From contig CAJMOO010000068.1 in assembly GCA_905215045.1 (NCBI GenBank), positions 1-9,844 on the forward strand: a stretch of 9,844 bases of DNA, given 5' to 3'. The position numbers were made by a program, and so were the translations under genes. Source of the stretch: an uncultured bacterium (GTDB lineage: Bacteria > Bacillota_A > Clostridia > Lachnospirales > Lachnospiraceae). Shown piece by piece: positions 1 through 6,673 of this stretch (position 1 is its first letter; the number at the start of each line of letters is the position of its first letter). The notes beneath the pieces were generated by a model. That model saw nothing but the letters and a program-made list of their open reading frames with translations. It searched no databases and had not been told where the DNA came from.

Positions 1-1586
1 CTTTATTCGAAGATGTAAATATTAAATTCACAGAAGGTAACTGCTATGGACTGATCGGTGCCAATGGAGCAGGTAAATCCACTTTCTTAAAAATTCTTTC
101 CGGAGAGATCGAACCTTCAAAAGGAGATGTATCCATTACTTCTGGACAGCGTCTTTCTGTTTTGAAACAGGATCACTACCAGTATGATGATCATATCGTC
201 CTTGATACGGTTATGATGGGTAATCAAAGATTATACGAGATCATGAAAGAAAAAGAAGCTTTATATGCGAAGGAAGACTTCACAGACGAAGACGGCATCC
301 GTGCTAGTGAATTAGAAGGCGAATTTGCTGATATGAATGGATGGGAAGCAGAATCTGATGCTGCTACCTTATTAAATGGTCTTGGAATTCCTAGCGATAT
401 CCATTATACAAAGATGGCTGACTTAAACGGTTCTCAGAAAGTCAAAGTCTTACTTGCACAGGCTTTATTCGGAAATCCAGATATCCTGCTGCTTGACGAG
501 CCTACCAACCACTTAGACTTAGACGCTATTTACTGGTTAGAAGAATTCCTGATCAACTTTGACAACACGGTCATCGTTGTATCCCATGACCGTTATTTCT
601 TAAATAAGGTATGTACTCATATCGCAGATATCGATTATGCGAAAATTCAGTTATTCTCTGGAAACTATGATTTCTGGTATGAATCCAGCCAGCTTCTTAC
701 AAAACAGATGAAGGAAGCCAACAAGAAAAAAGAAGAAAAGATGAAGGAATTACAGGACTTTATCGCAAGATTCAGTGCCAACGCTTCCAAATCCAAACAG
801 GCTACTTCCAGAAAGAAAGCCCTGGATAAGATTCAGTTAGATGAGTTAAAACCATCCAGCCGTAAGTATCCATATATCAACTTTAAGCCAAACCGTGAAA
901 TCGGAAATGATGCTTTGGTTGTTGAGAATCTTACAAAGACGATCGATGGTGTGAAAGTTTTAGATAATATTTCTTTCTTAATGAAACCTACTGATAAGAT
1001 TGCTTTTGTAGGGCCTAACACTTTAGCTGCTACAACATTATTTAAGATCTTATCTGGAGAAATGGAACCTGATTCTGGTTCTTACAAATGGGGAGTGACT
1101 ACAACTCAGTCTTATTTCCCAAAAGATAATACAAAAGATTTCAGCCAGGATGAAACGATCGTTGAATGGCTGACTCAGTATTCTGAAGATAAAGATGCAA
1201 CATTTGTCCGTGGATTCCTTGGACGTATGTTATTCTCTGGAGAAGACGCATTAAAGAAAGTTGGTGTTTTATCTGGAGGAGAGAAAGTTCGTTGTATGCT
1301 ATCTAAATTAATGATCAGCGGAGCCAACATCTTACTTCTTGATGAGCCTACCAACCACTTAGATATGGAATCTATCACTGCTTTAAATGAAGCATTAAAA
1401 GATTTCACTGGTGCATTATTGTTTACTTCTCAGGATCATCAGTTTGTACAGACAACAGCTAATCGTATCATGGAAATCACTCCGAATGGTCTGATTGATA
1501 AAGAATGTACTTACGACGAATATCTGGAAAATGACGAAGCTGCCAGAAAACGTCAGATTGTTGAGATTGAAGAAGACGACGAATAA
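1..1586 (+). CDS. ABC-F family ATPase, YbiT/YkpA-like, 5'-truncated
   Basis: The gene runs in from before the window; the first complete codon is at base 3 and 527 residues are visible, so only a short N-terminus is missing from a protein of about 540. ABC-F proteins are soluble twin-ATPase proteins without membrane domains that act at the ribosome E site in translation or antibiotic protection. NBD1 shows Walker A GANGAGKST (57-83), signature LNGSQ (423-437), Walker B with LLLDEPTNHLD (486-518) and the SHD switch (582-590). A lysine-rich charged linker follows (about 690-880), matching the inter-domain tRNA-contacting arm. NBD2 has LSGGE (1269-1283) and a second LLLDEPTNHLD (from 1332), but its Walker A is GPNTLAATT (1011-1037) and lacks the lysine. 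The protein ends in an acidic tail. Family assignment is firm; the YbiT/YkpA subgroup is from memory of linker and NBD2 sequence, and the cellular role is unknown. Confidence 0.93.
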   Translation, partial: LFEDVNIKFTEGNCYGLIGANGAGKSTFLKILSGEIEPSKGDVSITSGQRLSVLKQDHYQYDDHIVLDTVMMGNQRLYEIMKEKEALYAKEDFTDEDGIRASELEGEFADMNGWEAESDAATLLNGLGIPSDIHYTKMADLNGSQKVKVLLAQALFGNPDILLLDEPTNHLDLDAIYWLEEFLINFDNTVIVVSHDRYFLNKVCTHIADIDYAKIQLFSGNYDFWYESSQLLTKQMKEANKKKEEKMKELQDFIARFSANASKSKQATSRKKALDKIQLDELKPSSRKYPYINFKPNREIGNDALVVENLTKTIDGVKVLDNISFLMKPTDKIAFVGPNTLAATTLFKILSGEMEPDSGSYKWGVTTTQSYFPKDNTKDFSQDETIVEWLTQYSEDKDATFVRGFLGRMLFSGEDALKKVGVLSGGEKVRCMLSKLMISGANILLLDEPTNHLDMESITALNEALKDFTGALLFTSQDHQFVQTTANRIMEITPNGLIDKECTYDEYLENDEAARKRQIVEIEEDDE

Positions 1587-1602
1587 TTTCATAGTTCTAA
1601 AC

Positions 1603-1640
1603 AAAAACACAGAGATTTTATTACCAATCTCTGTGTTTTT
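1603..1640. terminator. Bidirectional intrinsic terminator between convergent genes
   Basis: A perfect 15-bp inverted repeat (1603-1617 with 1626-1640) flanks an 8-base loop. The core is CACAGAGATT/AATCTCTGTG, with five A on the left and five T on the right, so a U-rich tail is available to transcripts on either strand. It lies 17 bases after the ABC-F stop codon and 29 bases beyond the end of the convergent rhodanese/PP-loop gene, so it can serve both. Confidence 0.93.
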
Positions 1641-1672
1641 ATTCTTATTTAAGTGTTTTTATTCTTATTTAA
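1633..1672. repeat. Perfect 20-bp tandem duplication
   Basis: Bases 1633-1652 and 1653-1672 are identical 20-mers in direct tandem. The unit begins in the right arm of the terminator, continues through its T tract, and in the second copy includes the TAA stop codon (1669-1671) of the - strand gene plus one base of its last sense codon. The first copy holds an equivalent TAA. It looks like a recent slippage or replication duplication that left both genes intact. Confidence 0.9.
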
Positions 1673-2883
1673 TTTTCCTGATCGTAAGTATCTAAGAACG
1701 AATGTTTTACTCCATCTTTCTTATATGCAATGATCGTCTTTAAATTGACATTTTCTACACTCTTGAAAATATTGGACTCTACATACGGATTGATCTCTTT
1801 CATCTTCGCGATCAACTGTTTTGTCTCCATTCTCTTGGATTTCGTAACACCATCTGGATTACATGTTGTACAAGTATCTGTAAACTTACATGCACACTGG
1901 ATAAAATGTAATCCATTGTAATCTCTCCAATGCTTTATATCATCCTCTCGGATCAGATACATCGGACGGATTAGTTCCATTCCTTCAAAGTTTGTACTGT
2001 GAAGTTTTGGCATCATCGTCTGTACCTGTGCTCCATAAAGCATTCCCATAAGGATCGTCTCAATGACATCATCATAGTGATGTCCCAACGCTATCTTATT
2101 GCATCCAAGCTCTTTAGCCTTGCTGTATAAATATCCACGACGCATTCTTGCACACAGATAACATGGCGATTTCTCAATCTCATAAACAGCATCAAAAATA
2201 TCAGATTCAAAGACTGTGATCGGAATATCTAATAATTTGGCATTATTCTCTATGATCTGTCGATTCATTTCATTATATCCTGGATCCATGACTAAAAATA
2301 CAAGATCAAAATGGAATTTGTTATGGCGTTTTAATTCCTGAAATAATTTCGCCATCAACATGGAATCTTTTCCCCCAGAGATACAGATAGCGATCTTATC
2401 ATTCTCCTGCACTAGATCATATGTCTTGATCGCTTTTACAAACTTGGAGAATATCTGTTTGTGAAACTTCTTACGGATGCTCTTTTCAATCTCCTGTGTT
2501 CTTGTCAGTTCTTTTTTCTTGCCTTTTCCTTCGGCTTCTTTGTTATTTTGTTCTGTTTTCTGATCGTTTTCCTGTTCTTCTTTCATCAAGGATAACAACC
2601 ATCCTGTGTATCCGCCTTCCAAACTAAGGACATCGATTCCTTCTTCCGCTAATTTCTCTGCTGCCTCCTTGCTGAAAATTCCCTTGGTACAATATAAAAT
2701 AACTTTCTTACCCTGATCAATATATTCCTTTGCCTGTGTTCCAAGCTCATCTTCACCTGCTGCCACAACAGCTCCAGGGATCATTCCATAAGATGTGTTT
2801 GATTCATCTCTCATATCAAGAAGCTGATAACTCCCTTTTTCTAACTGTTTTAATTCTTTATATGAAATATTAATATTGCTCAT
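1669..2883 (-). CDS. Rhodanese domain fused to TtcA-like PP-loop ATPase, probable tRNA thiolation enzyme
   Basis: 404 residues from the ATG at 2883, chosen because AAAGG lies 8 bases upstream; a reading from 3030 would run through the promoter. Residues 1-100 are a rhodanese domain with the likely sulfur-carrying cysteine at C65 (YCTKGIFS) and the closing GGYTGW. Residues about 101-127 are a charged, low-complexity linker. The rest is a PP-loop domain of the adenylating N-type ATPase class, with SGGKDS at 169-174, PCYLC (C241, C244), GHHYDD (267-272) and a distal cysteine cluster C330, C332, C338, C341. TtcA enzymes use SGGKDS and three cysteines holding a 4Fe-4S cluster to make 2-thiocytidine at tRNA position 32; C241, C244 and one of the C330 group fit. 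I infer that the rhodanese domain supplies persulfide sulfur. The true substrate is uncertain, because TtcA-like proteins are diverse in Clostridia. The protein is cytoplasmic, with its own promoter upstream. Confidence 0.88.
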   Translation of the reverse strand: MSNINISYKELKQLEKGSYQLLDMRDESNTSYGMIPGAVVAAGEDELGTQAKEYIDQGKKVILYCTKGIFSKEAAEKLAEEGIDVLSLEGGYTGWLLSLMKEEQENDQKTEQNNKEAEGKGKKKELTRTQEIEKSIRKKFHKQIFSKFVKAIKTYDLVQENDKIAICISGGKDSMLMAKLFQELKRHNKFHFDLVFLVMDPGYNEMNRQIIENNAKLLDIPITVFESDIFDAVYEIEKSPCYLCARMRRGYLYSKAKELGCNKIALGHHYDDVIETILMGMLYGAQVQTMMPKLHSTNFEGMELIRPMYLIREDDIKHWRDYNGLHFIQCACKFTDTCTTCNPDGVTKSKRMETKQLIAKMKEINPYVESNIFKSVENVNLKTIIAYKKDGVKHSFLDTYDQEN

Positions 2884-2891
2884 GCTTTCAA

Positions 2892-2896
2892 CCTTT
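2892..2896 (-). promoter_or_regulatory. Ribosome binding site that fixes the rhodanese/PP-loop start
   Basis: On the - strand AAAGG is followed by 8 bases and then ATG (2883-2881). This favours the 404-residue protein over one 49 residues longer, whose extra residues show no rhodanese similarity. Confidence 0.75.
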
Positions 2897-2935
2897 CTTT
2901 CGTATCCTACTATATTTGTAGGGTTCCGTTTATTT

Positions 2936-2964
2936 ATTATAGAGAGAAAGCTTTGAAAATACAA
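2936..2964 (-). promoter_or_regulatory. Sigma-A-type promoter of the rhodanese/PP-loop gene
   Basis: On the - strand TTGTAT (2964-2959) is separated by 17 bases from a perfect TATAAT (2941-2936). The start of transcription would be near 2929, leaving a leader of about 45 bases. The promoter lies after the stop of the preceding operon, so this gene can be expressed separately. The -35 is only a partial match. Confidence 0.65.
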
Positions 2965-2984
2965 GAGCAAATCTTTATTTTGCA

Positions 2985-3806
2985 TCAGTTGTTGTATACA
3001 TTGTTGATCATAAATCCATAACCACTCCATTCGATTGGAATGTATGTCTGTTTTTTATTTTGTATCGCATAAATACCTATTCTGCCCGAAATCTGAGAAT
3101 AAGATCCCTTTGCTGACTTTGCTTTTTGGTATTGTTCTGTTACATTGACATTGCCCATCAAACGCTTCTTCAAATTATACTCTGACTGTTTCAGATTCAG
3201 ATAAGACAAAAATCCAGCCGGAATATCTTCCAAATGATCTGCGATATCTTTCCAATCTTTTGTGTAATCATAAGAGTACACATCAATCGCTAAAATCTGA
3301 TCCGTATACGCGTCCATAATAAGATTCACTATTTCATCCTCCGACGATTCTGGTGATAATGTAATATACCATACCAGAAGATTTTTGACATTCGAAATAT
3401 TAGATACGGAACCTTCATCGATCATATCATCCTTTTTCTTGATATAAGTGTATAATTTTTTATATGTAATCTTCCAGTCTTCATCTACCCGATAAGCGAT
3501 TTTCATTTTTTTTAATAATAGATTCGTCTGTTTTTTTGCAGTTTTTTCTACATCTCTTCCATCCACAGTTCTTGATGAAGGTCTTACTGCTACACTCAAA
3601 ATATGATTATTGATGATCTTTAATTTTTCCAGAGTTGTCTGAGTAGCCTCTACCGAAATCTCTACTGGATTTAAGGATAGATCCTCACTCTGCCCAAACG
3701 TTTTTTTGTCCACCAGAGCTGCCTGAATATTTGGTAAAAAGTAAAACAAGACCACAAGTAATAAAGCCACCACAACAAGAAGAGCATTCCTAATTTGTTT
3801 TTTCAT
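2985..3806 (-). CDS. Single-pass membrane-anchored protein of unknown function, third gene of a two-component operon
   Basis: 273 residues. The ATG at 3806 follows a strong GGAGGAGG (3819-3812) lying inside the end of the kinase gene; the reading overlaps the kinase by 17 bases, so translation is probably coupled. An upstream ATG five codons earlier overlaps that ribosome site and is less likely. Residues 1-6 are basic (MKKQIR) and 8-24 form one hydrophobic helix, a signal anchor with no lipobox cysteine. The remaining 240 or so residues are hydrophilic, rich in K, D and Y, and should lie outside the membrane. I recognise no domain. Position as third cistron after the regulator and kinase suggests a job tied to that system, either an accessory that tunes the kinase (as YycH/YycI do for WalK, though I see no similarity) or an effector. 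That role is inference from context only. Confidence 0.8.
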   Translation of the reverse strand: MKKQIRNALLVVVALLLVVLFYFLPNIQAALVDKKTFGQSEDLSLNPVEISVEATQTTLEKLKIINNHILSVAVRPSSRTVDGRDVEKTAKKQTNLLLKKMKIAYRVDEDWKITYKKLYTYIKKKDDMIDEGSVSNISNVKNLLVWYITLSPESSEDEIVNLIMDAYTDQILAIDVYSYDYTKDWKDIADHLEDIPAGFLSYLNLKQSEYNLKKRLMGNVNVTEQYQKAKSAKGSYSQISGRIGIYAIQNKKQTYIPIEWSGYGFMINNVYNN

Positions 3807-5217
3807 AAGCTCCTCCTCCAATTGTTATGATCACAGTTGTTCCTTTCCCTTGCTGACTGATAAATCGCATCTCTCCTTGATGGATCCTCACGATTTCTTT
3901 ACATATAGCAAGCCCTAAACCTACTCCACCTTGTTTTCTTGACCTTGACTTATCTATCCGGTAAAACGCTTCCGTGATCTTACTTATCTCATCCTTTGGC
4001 ATTCCGCATCCAGTATCCGAAATATAAATCTTGGCTCCTTCTTGTATTGCTCGATCCTCAACTGTTAATATTCCACCCGAATTCATTGATTTTAATGCAT
4101 TATCGATCAAATTTAATATTAATGATTTCAATAAATCCGGCTCTATCTTACAAATTGCTTTTTTTAAATTTAAATTCACAAGAATATCTTGTTCTTTTAA
4201 ACGATACTGCATGGATGTAACTGCTTCTTGAATCATTGGCTCTAAATCTTGTTTTTTCATCTGAAACTGTTGATTTTTCAAAACAAGAAGTTTCATTAAT
4301 TTTAATGATAAATTCTGTAATCGTTTTCCTTCTGAATAAATATACCCACATGCTTCTTTTTGCTCTTCTTTCGAAAGAGCTTCCATCCGCATCAGATCTG
4401 CATACCCTATGATCGATGTAAGTGGTGTCTTCATTTCATGAGCAAAACTTCCCATAAATTCTTCCTGGTTTTTTAACAATTGATCCAATTTCATTAACTT
4501 TTCTATCAATTGTTCTGTCATATAATTAAAACTGACTGAAAGTTCTCCAATTTCATCTTCTGTATGCACTGGAACCCTGACAGAATAATCACCGTCTGCA
4601 ATCTGCTTCGAAACCTGTGACAATTTCTGTAATGGTCTTGTAAGGATCATTGCCAGAAAATAGGATACTACAATCTCAATTCCTATTACTAATACAAAAA
4701 TCTTACGAAAACTTACCAACTGCTGATGCCTTGTCGCATATACTTCTGAAATATCATATGCTCCCTGAAAAACCATAGTTTCCTTTCCATAAGAAATCTT
4801 ACTAGTAATCTGATAATATACTTTATTTTTATTTTGGAATACTACCGCTTTTCCCTGTTTCGTTGAAAAACCATTGCTTCTCCTAAAATTATCATTTTTA
4901 CGATTGTAATAAAGTGGCTGCTTCCATTGAACCTCTCCATGTTGTTCCTTTAATAATCGAACTGAGCTGTCTCTTAGCAAGCCCTGCCAGTTTAATCGTT
5001 TCAATACACTCGCAAATGTTTGATTCTGATACGTATCATCCATCTCATTAATTTCTTTTAACATTCTTAAGATCATTTCGTAAGAATTCCTTGCTGCTCT
5101 TTTTTCTTGTTTGATAGATGCTTGATATGAATATTGAATCAGTAACATTCCTCCAAATCCAAATGAAAATGAAACGATCAACATTGTTATGATCATTAAT
5201 TTCCAACGAAATTTCAT
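3790..5217 (-). CDS. Membrane sensor histidine kinase (HAMP, HisKA, HATPase)
   Basis: 475 residues, from an ATG overlapping the regulator stop as ATGA and preceded by TGGAGG (5230-5225); a reading 43 residues longer would lie wholly inside the regulator gene. TM1 is at about 7-29, followed by an extracytoplasmic sensor of about 140 residues without a recognisable fold, then TM2 at about 172-192. HAMP spans about 193-245 (RPLQKLS, then DEIGELSVSFNYM). The phosphorylated histidine is H260 in FAHEMKTPLTS, with a dimerisation helix to about 320. The ATPase domain has the N box with N369 and N373, the G1 box DTGCG at 401-405, FYRIDKSRSR at 418-427, and GGVGLGLA at 430-437. All catalytic motifs are intact. 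It should phosphorylate the regulator encoded just upstream. The stimulus cannot be told from the sequence. Confidence 0.95.
   Translation of the reverse strand: MKFRWKLMIITMLIVSFSFGFGGMLLIQYSYQASIKQEKRAARNSYEMILRMLKEINEMDDTYQNQTFASVLKRLNWQGLLRDSSVRLLKEQHGEVQWKQPLYYNRKNDNFRRSNGFSTKQGKAVVFQNKNKVYYQITSKISYGKETMVFQGAYDISEVYATRHQQLVSFRKIFVLVIGIEIVVSYFLAMILTRPLQKLSQVSKQIADGDYSVRVPVHTEDEIGELSVSFNYMTEQLIEKLMKLDQLLKNQEEFMGSFAHEMKTPLTSIIGYADLMRMEALSKEEQKEACGYIYSEGKRLQNLSLKLMKLLVLKNQQFQMKKQDLEPMIQEAVTSMQYRLKEQDILVNLNLKKAICKIEPDLLKSLILNLIDNALKSMNSGGILTVEDRAIQEGAKIYISDTGCGMPKDEISKITEAFYRIDKSRSRKQGGVGLGLAICKEIVRIHQGEMRFISQQGKGTTVIITIGGGAYEKTN
3812..3819 (-). promoter_or_regulatory. Strong ribosome binding site inside the kinase gene
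   Basis: GGAGGAGG on the - strand ends 5 bases before the ATG at 3806. It codes for the kinase C-terminus (GGAYE) while directing initiation of the next gene. Its strength suggests the membrane-anchored protein is made at a rate at least equal to the kinase. Confidence 0.8.
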
Positions 5218-5873
5218 CTTGGTACCTCCAGACGGTATCCCATCTTGGGCACAGTGATCAAAAAATCTTCCCAGCCAACTTTCTTTCGAACTCTCTGCAC
5301 ATGAAGATCTACCGTCCTGCTTCCCGCAATGTAATCTCCACCCCAAACACGTTCATAAATTATTTCCCTGAATAATACATTTCCAGGATTCCTTGCAAAC
5401 AGCAATAATGTATCATATTCCTTCTTGGTCAAGTTAATTTCTTTCCCTTCTTTTTTTACGCACATTGCATCTGTGTCGATTTCTAAACCTAATATATTGA
5501 TAATACGATCTAATTTGTGATATCGTCTTAATACAACCTCAATCCTTGCCAATAATTCCATAATCTCAAATGGTTTTACAATATAGTCTTCTGCTCCATA
5601 TCGCAGACCATTTACTCTGTCATTAAGATCTCCTTTTGCTGTCAGGAAAATGACTGGTATCTCTAATGGTTTTACGTATTCTAAAATTTCAAACCCATCA
5701 GCCCCGGGCAGCATGATATCTAGTAAGATCAAATCTGGATAATTCTTTTCCAGCATATCAATTGCTTCTAACCCATCATAAGCACATTCACTATGATAGC
5801 CGGCTTTCTTTAAACTTAGTGCGATCAGATTTGAAATCGGCTTTTCATCTTCTACGACCATGATGTTCACCAT
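5214..5873 (-). CDS. OmpR/PhoB-family response regulator
   Basis: 219 residues. Receiver domain 1-118: acidic pair E8/D9, phosphorylated D52 in LLLDIMLPG, T78 in FLTAKGD, and K100 in IVKPFE. The winged-helix DNA-binding domain covers about 125-219 and contains LTKKEYDTLLLF, ERVWGGDY, the recognition helix region SRTVDLHVQRVRKK (185-198) and the wing hairpin GYRLEVP. The start at 5873 has AAGGAG six to seven bases upstream. The gene is first in the operon, and its TGA overlaps the kinase ATG by 4 bases. Regulators of this family bind tandem 11-bp direct repeats as dimers, and just such a repeat lies upstream (5954-5974), which suggests autoregulation. All active-site residues are present. The regulon is unknown. 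Confidence 0.96.
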   Translation of the reverse strand: MVNIMVVEDEKPISNLIALSLKKAGYHSECAYDGLEAIDMLEKNYPDLILLDIMLPGADGFEILEYVKPLEIPVIFLTAKGDLNDRVNGLRYGAEDYIVKPFEIMELLARIEVVLRRYHKLDRIINILGLEIDTDAMCVKKEGKEINLTKKEYDTLLLFARNPGNVLFREIIYERVWGGDYIAGSRTVDLHVQRVRKKVGWEDFLITVPKMGYRLEVPR

Positions 5874-5881
5874 AATTGTTC

Positions 5882-5915
5882 TCCTTATTGTTTTATTGAT
5901 TTTCCTTATTGTTTT
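5882..5915 (-). repeat. 13-bp direct repeat in the leader of the response regulator gene
   Basis: AAAACAATAAGGA occurs on the - strand at 5915-5903 and again at 5894-5882, offset by 21 bases. The copy nearer the gene contains the working ribosome site; the upstream copy therefore carries a second AAGGA with no start codon at a suitable distance. It may be a duplication or a protein-binding repeat; the function is unknown. Confidence 0.8.
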
Positions 5916-5939
5916 TGTATGCTGCCCAAAACCTTTTTT

Positions 5940-5974
5940 ATTTTACGAATTCTTTGCATCATACTTGCATCATA
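5940..5974 (-). promoter_or_regulatory. Candidate response-regulator box and promoter of the two-component operon
   Basis: On the + strand the 10-mer TTGCATCATA occurs at 5954-5963 and at 5965-5974, an exact direct repeat with an 11-bp period. OmpR/PhoB-family regulators bind two such direct half-sites. On the - strand, 8 bases further on, is TAAAAT (5945-5940), a fair -10; no good -35 precedes it, as is usual where a regulator box takes the place of the -35. The repeat is seen directly; the binder and the promoter are inferred. TATGAT inside each repeat could itself be a -10, but I find no matching -35. Confidence 0.55.
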
Positions 5975-6005
5975 TTTTTATCTTTTTTTACAAACTGATT
6001 TCAAT

Positions 6006-6050
6006 AAAAAGAGCAAAAACAAATCATCTCTGTCTGTCTTTGCCCTTTTT
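6006..6050 (-). terminator. Intrinsic terminator of the phospholipase C-like gene
   Basis: On the - strand a 12-bp stem (6050-6039 with 6017-6006, AAAAAGGGCAAA against TTTGCTCTTTTT, one G-U pair) encloses a 21-base loop and ends in a run of T. It lies 30 bases past the stop of the phospholipase-like gene and before the two-component operon's regulatory region, so it insulates the two. The long loop makes it weaker than the one at 1603. Confidence 0.65.
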
Positions 6051-6079
6051 CTTTATTATTTTATCTTCAATTCCTTGTC

Positions 6080-6673
6080 CTATACATACTGAATATTCAT
6101 CACACTTGTACCAACTGCATAACTTACCATATTCAGTACACTCTTCACAACGGTTGTACACGCATGTACGATATATCTGATATCTTCTTCTACTGTATGT
6201 GCAAGCTTCATATAAGAATTATGAATACTTCTAATATATGATGTCAATTCTTCCACAGAATCATATGCCGCAACATGCTCCTTGATCTGTGCTGCTTCTT
6301 CTGTCTGAAGAAATGCTCTCATTCCAAACTTCAGATCACGTTCATAATAGCAATGATCCTTTACATTGCCTGGATAATGATCATTATGTGGGAATGTAAA
6401 ATAATCTGCAATGTAATGAATGATCACACCAAGACCTGCACAACGTCGCATATTCATTCCCTTATCTTTATCGTAATTGGCAATAAATTTTGAAATCTTA
6501 CGTTCAATATCATCAAATGTAATATCAAACTTATGAGGTGTCGTCACAAATGATGGTCTGCAGTCTGGCCAGATACTTCCTACATAAAACGGTAATCTAT
6601 AATCAAATACATTGTCAAGTTCCATAGAATTCATAATCTGCCCTGCTAATGAAATATGTGATTTCTTTCTCAT
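6080..6673 (-). CDS. Zinc-dependent phospholipase C-like protein, no signal peptide
   Basis: 197 residues from the ATG at 6673, which has AAGGAG 10 bases upstream; an ATG ten codons earlier has no ribosome site. Metal-ligand motifs of the zinc-dependent phospholipase C family (PF00882) appear in order: H6 in KSHISLAG, GSIWPD (32-37), H47, H86 and D90 in HYIADYFTFPHN with H96, then H107 and E111 in DHCYYER. Secreted relatives are made with a signal peptide and begin, once mature, with a tryptophan whose amino group binds zinc. Here there is neither, and the N-terminus MRKKSH is not hydrophobic, so it is probably cytoplasmic. Substrate and role are unknown; a phosphodiesterase is plausible. It stands alone, with its own promoter (6767-6795) and terminator (6006-6050). 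Confidence 0.85.
   Translation of the reverse strand: MRKKSHISLAGQIMNSMELDNVFDYRLPFYVGSIWPDCRPSFVTTPHKFDITFDDIERKISKFIANYDKDKGMNMRRCAGLGVIIHYIADYFTFPHNDHYPGNVKDHCYYERDLKFGMRAFLQTEEAAQIKEHVAAYDSVEELTSYIRSIHNSYMKLAHTVEEDIRYIVHACTTVVKSVLNMVSYAVGTSVMNIQYV

Noticed and set aside
2956..2981. AT-rich hairpin on the - strand after the membrane-anchored protein gene, as a possible terminator.
   Set aside because: The stem is nearly all A-T with a bulged base, the T run is used up in the stem and is followed by C, and it overlaps the -35 of the next gene.
2980..2987. TTGCATCA, eight bases in common with the regulator box upstream of the two-component operon.
   Set aside because: Only one copy, and the sequence 11-12 bases further on does not match, so it can be chance.
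2884..3030. A 49-residue N-terminal extension of the rhodanese/PP-loop protein.
   Set aside because: It would overlap the end of the preceding gene and contain the gene's own promoter; a good ribosome site supports the ATG at 2883.
5218..5346. A 43-residue N-terminal extension of the sensor kinase.
   Set aside because: It lies wholly within the regulator gene in another frame, and the ATGA overlap with TGGAGG upstream marks the real start.
5860..6180. A + strand reading of 106 codons with a hydrophobic N-terminus, opposite the regulator leader and the end of the phospholipase-like gene.
   Set aside because: Its hydrophobic look comes from T-rich DNA; it has no ribosome site and crosses a terminator and another gene's coding end on the opposite strand.
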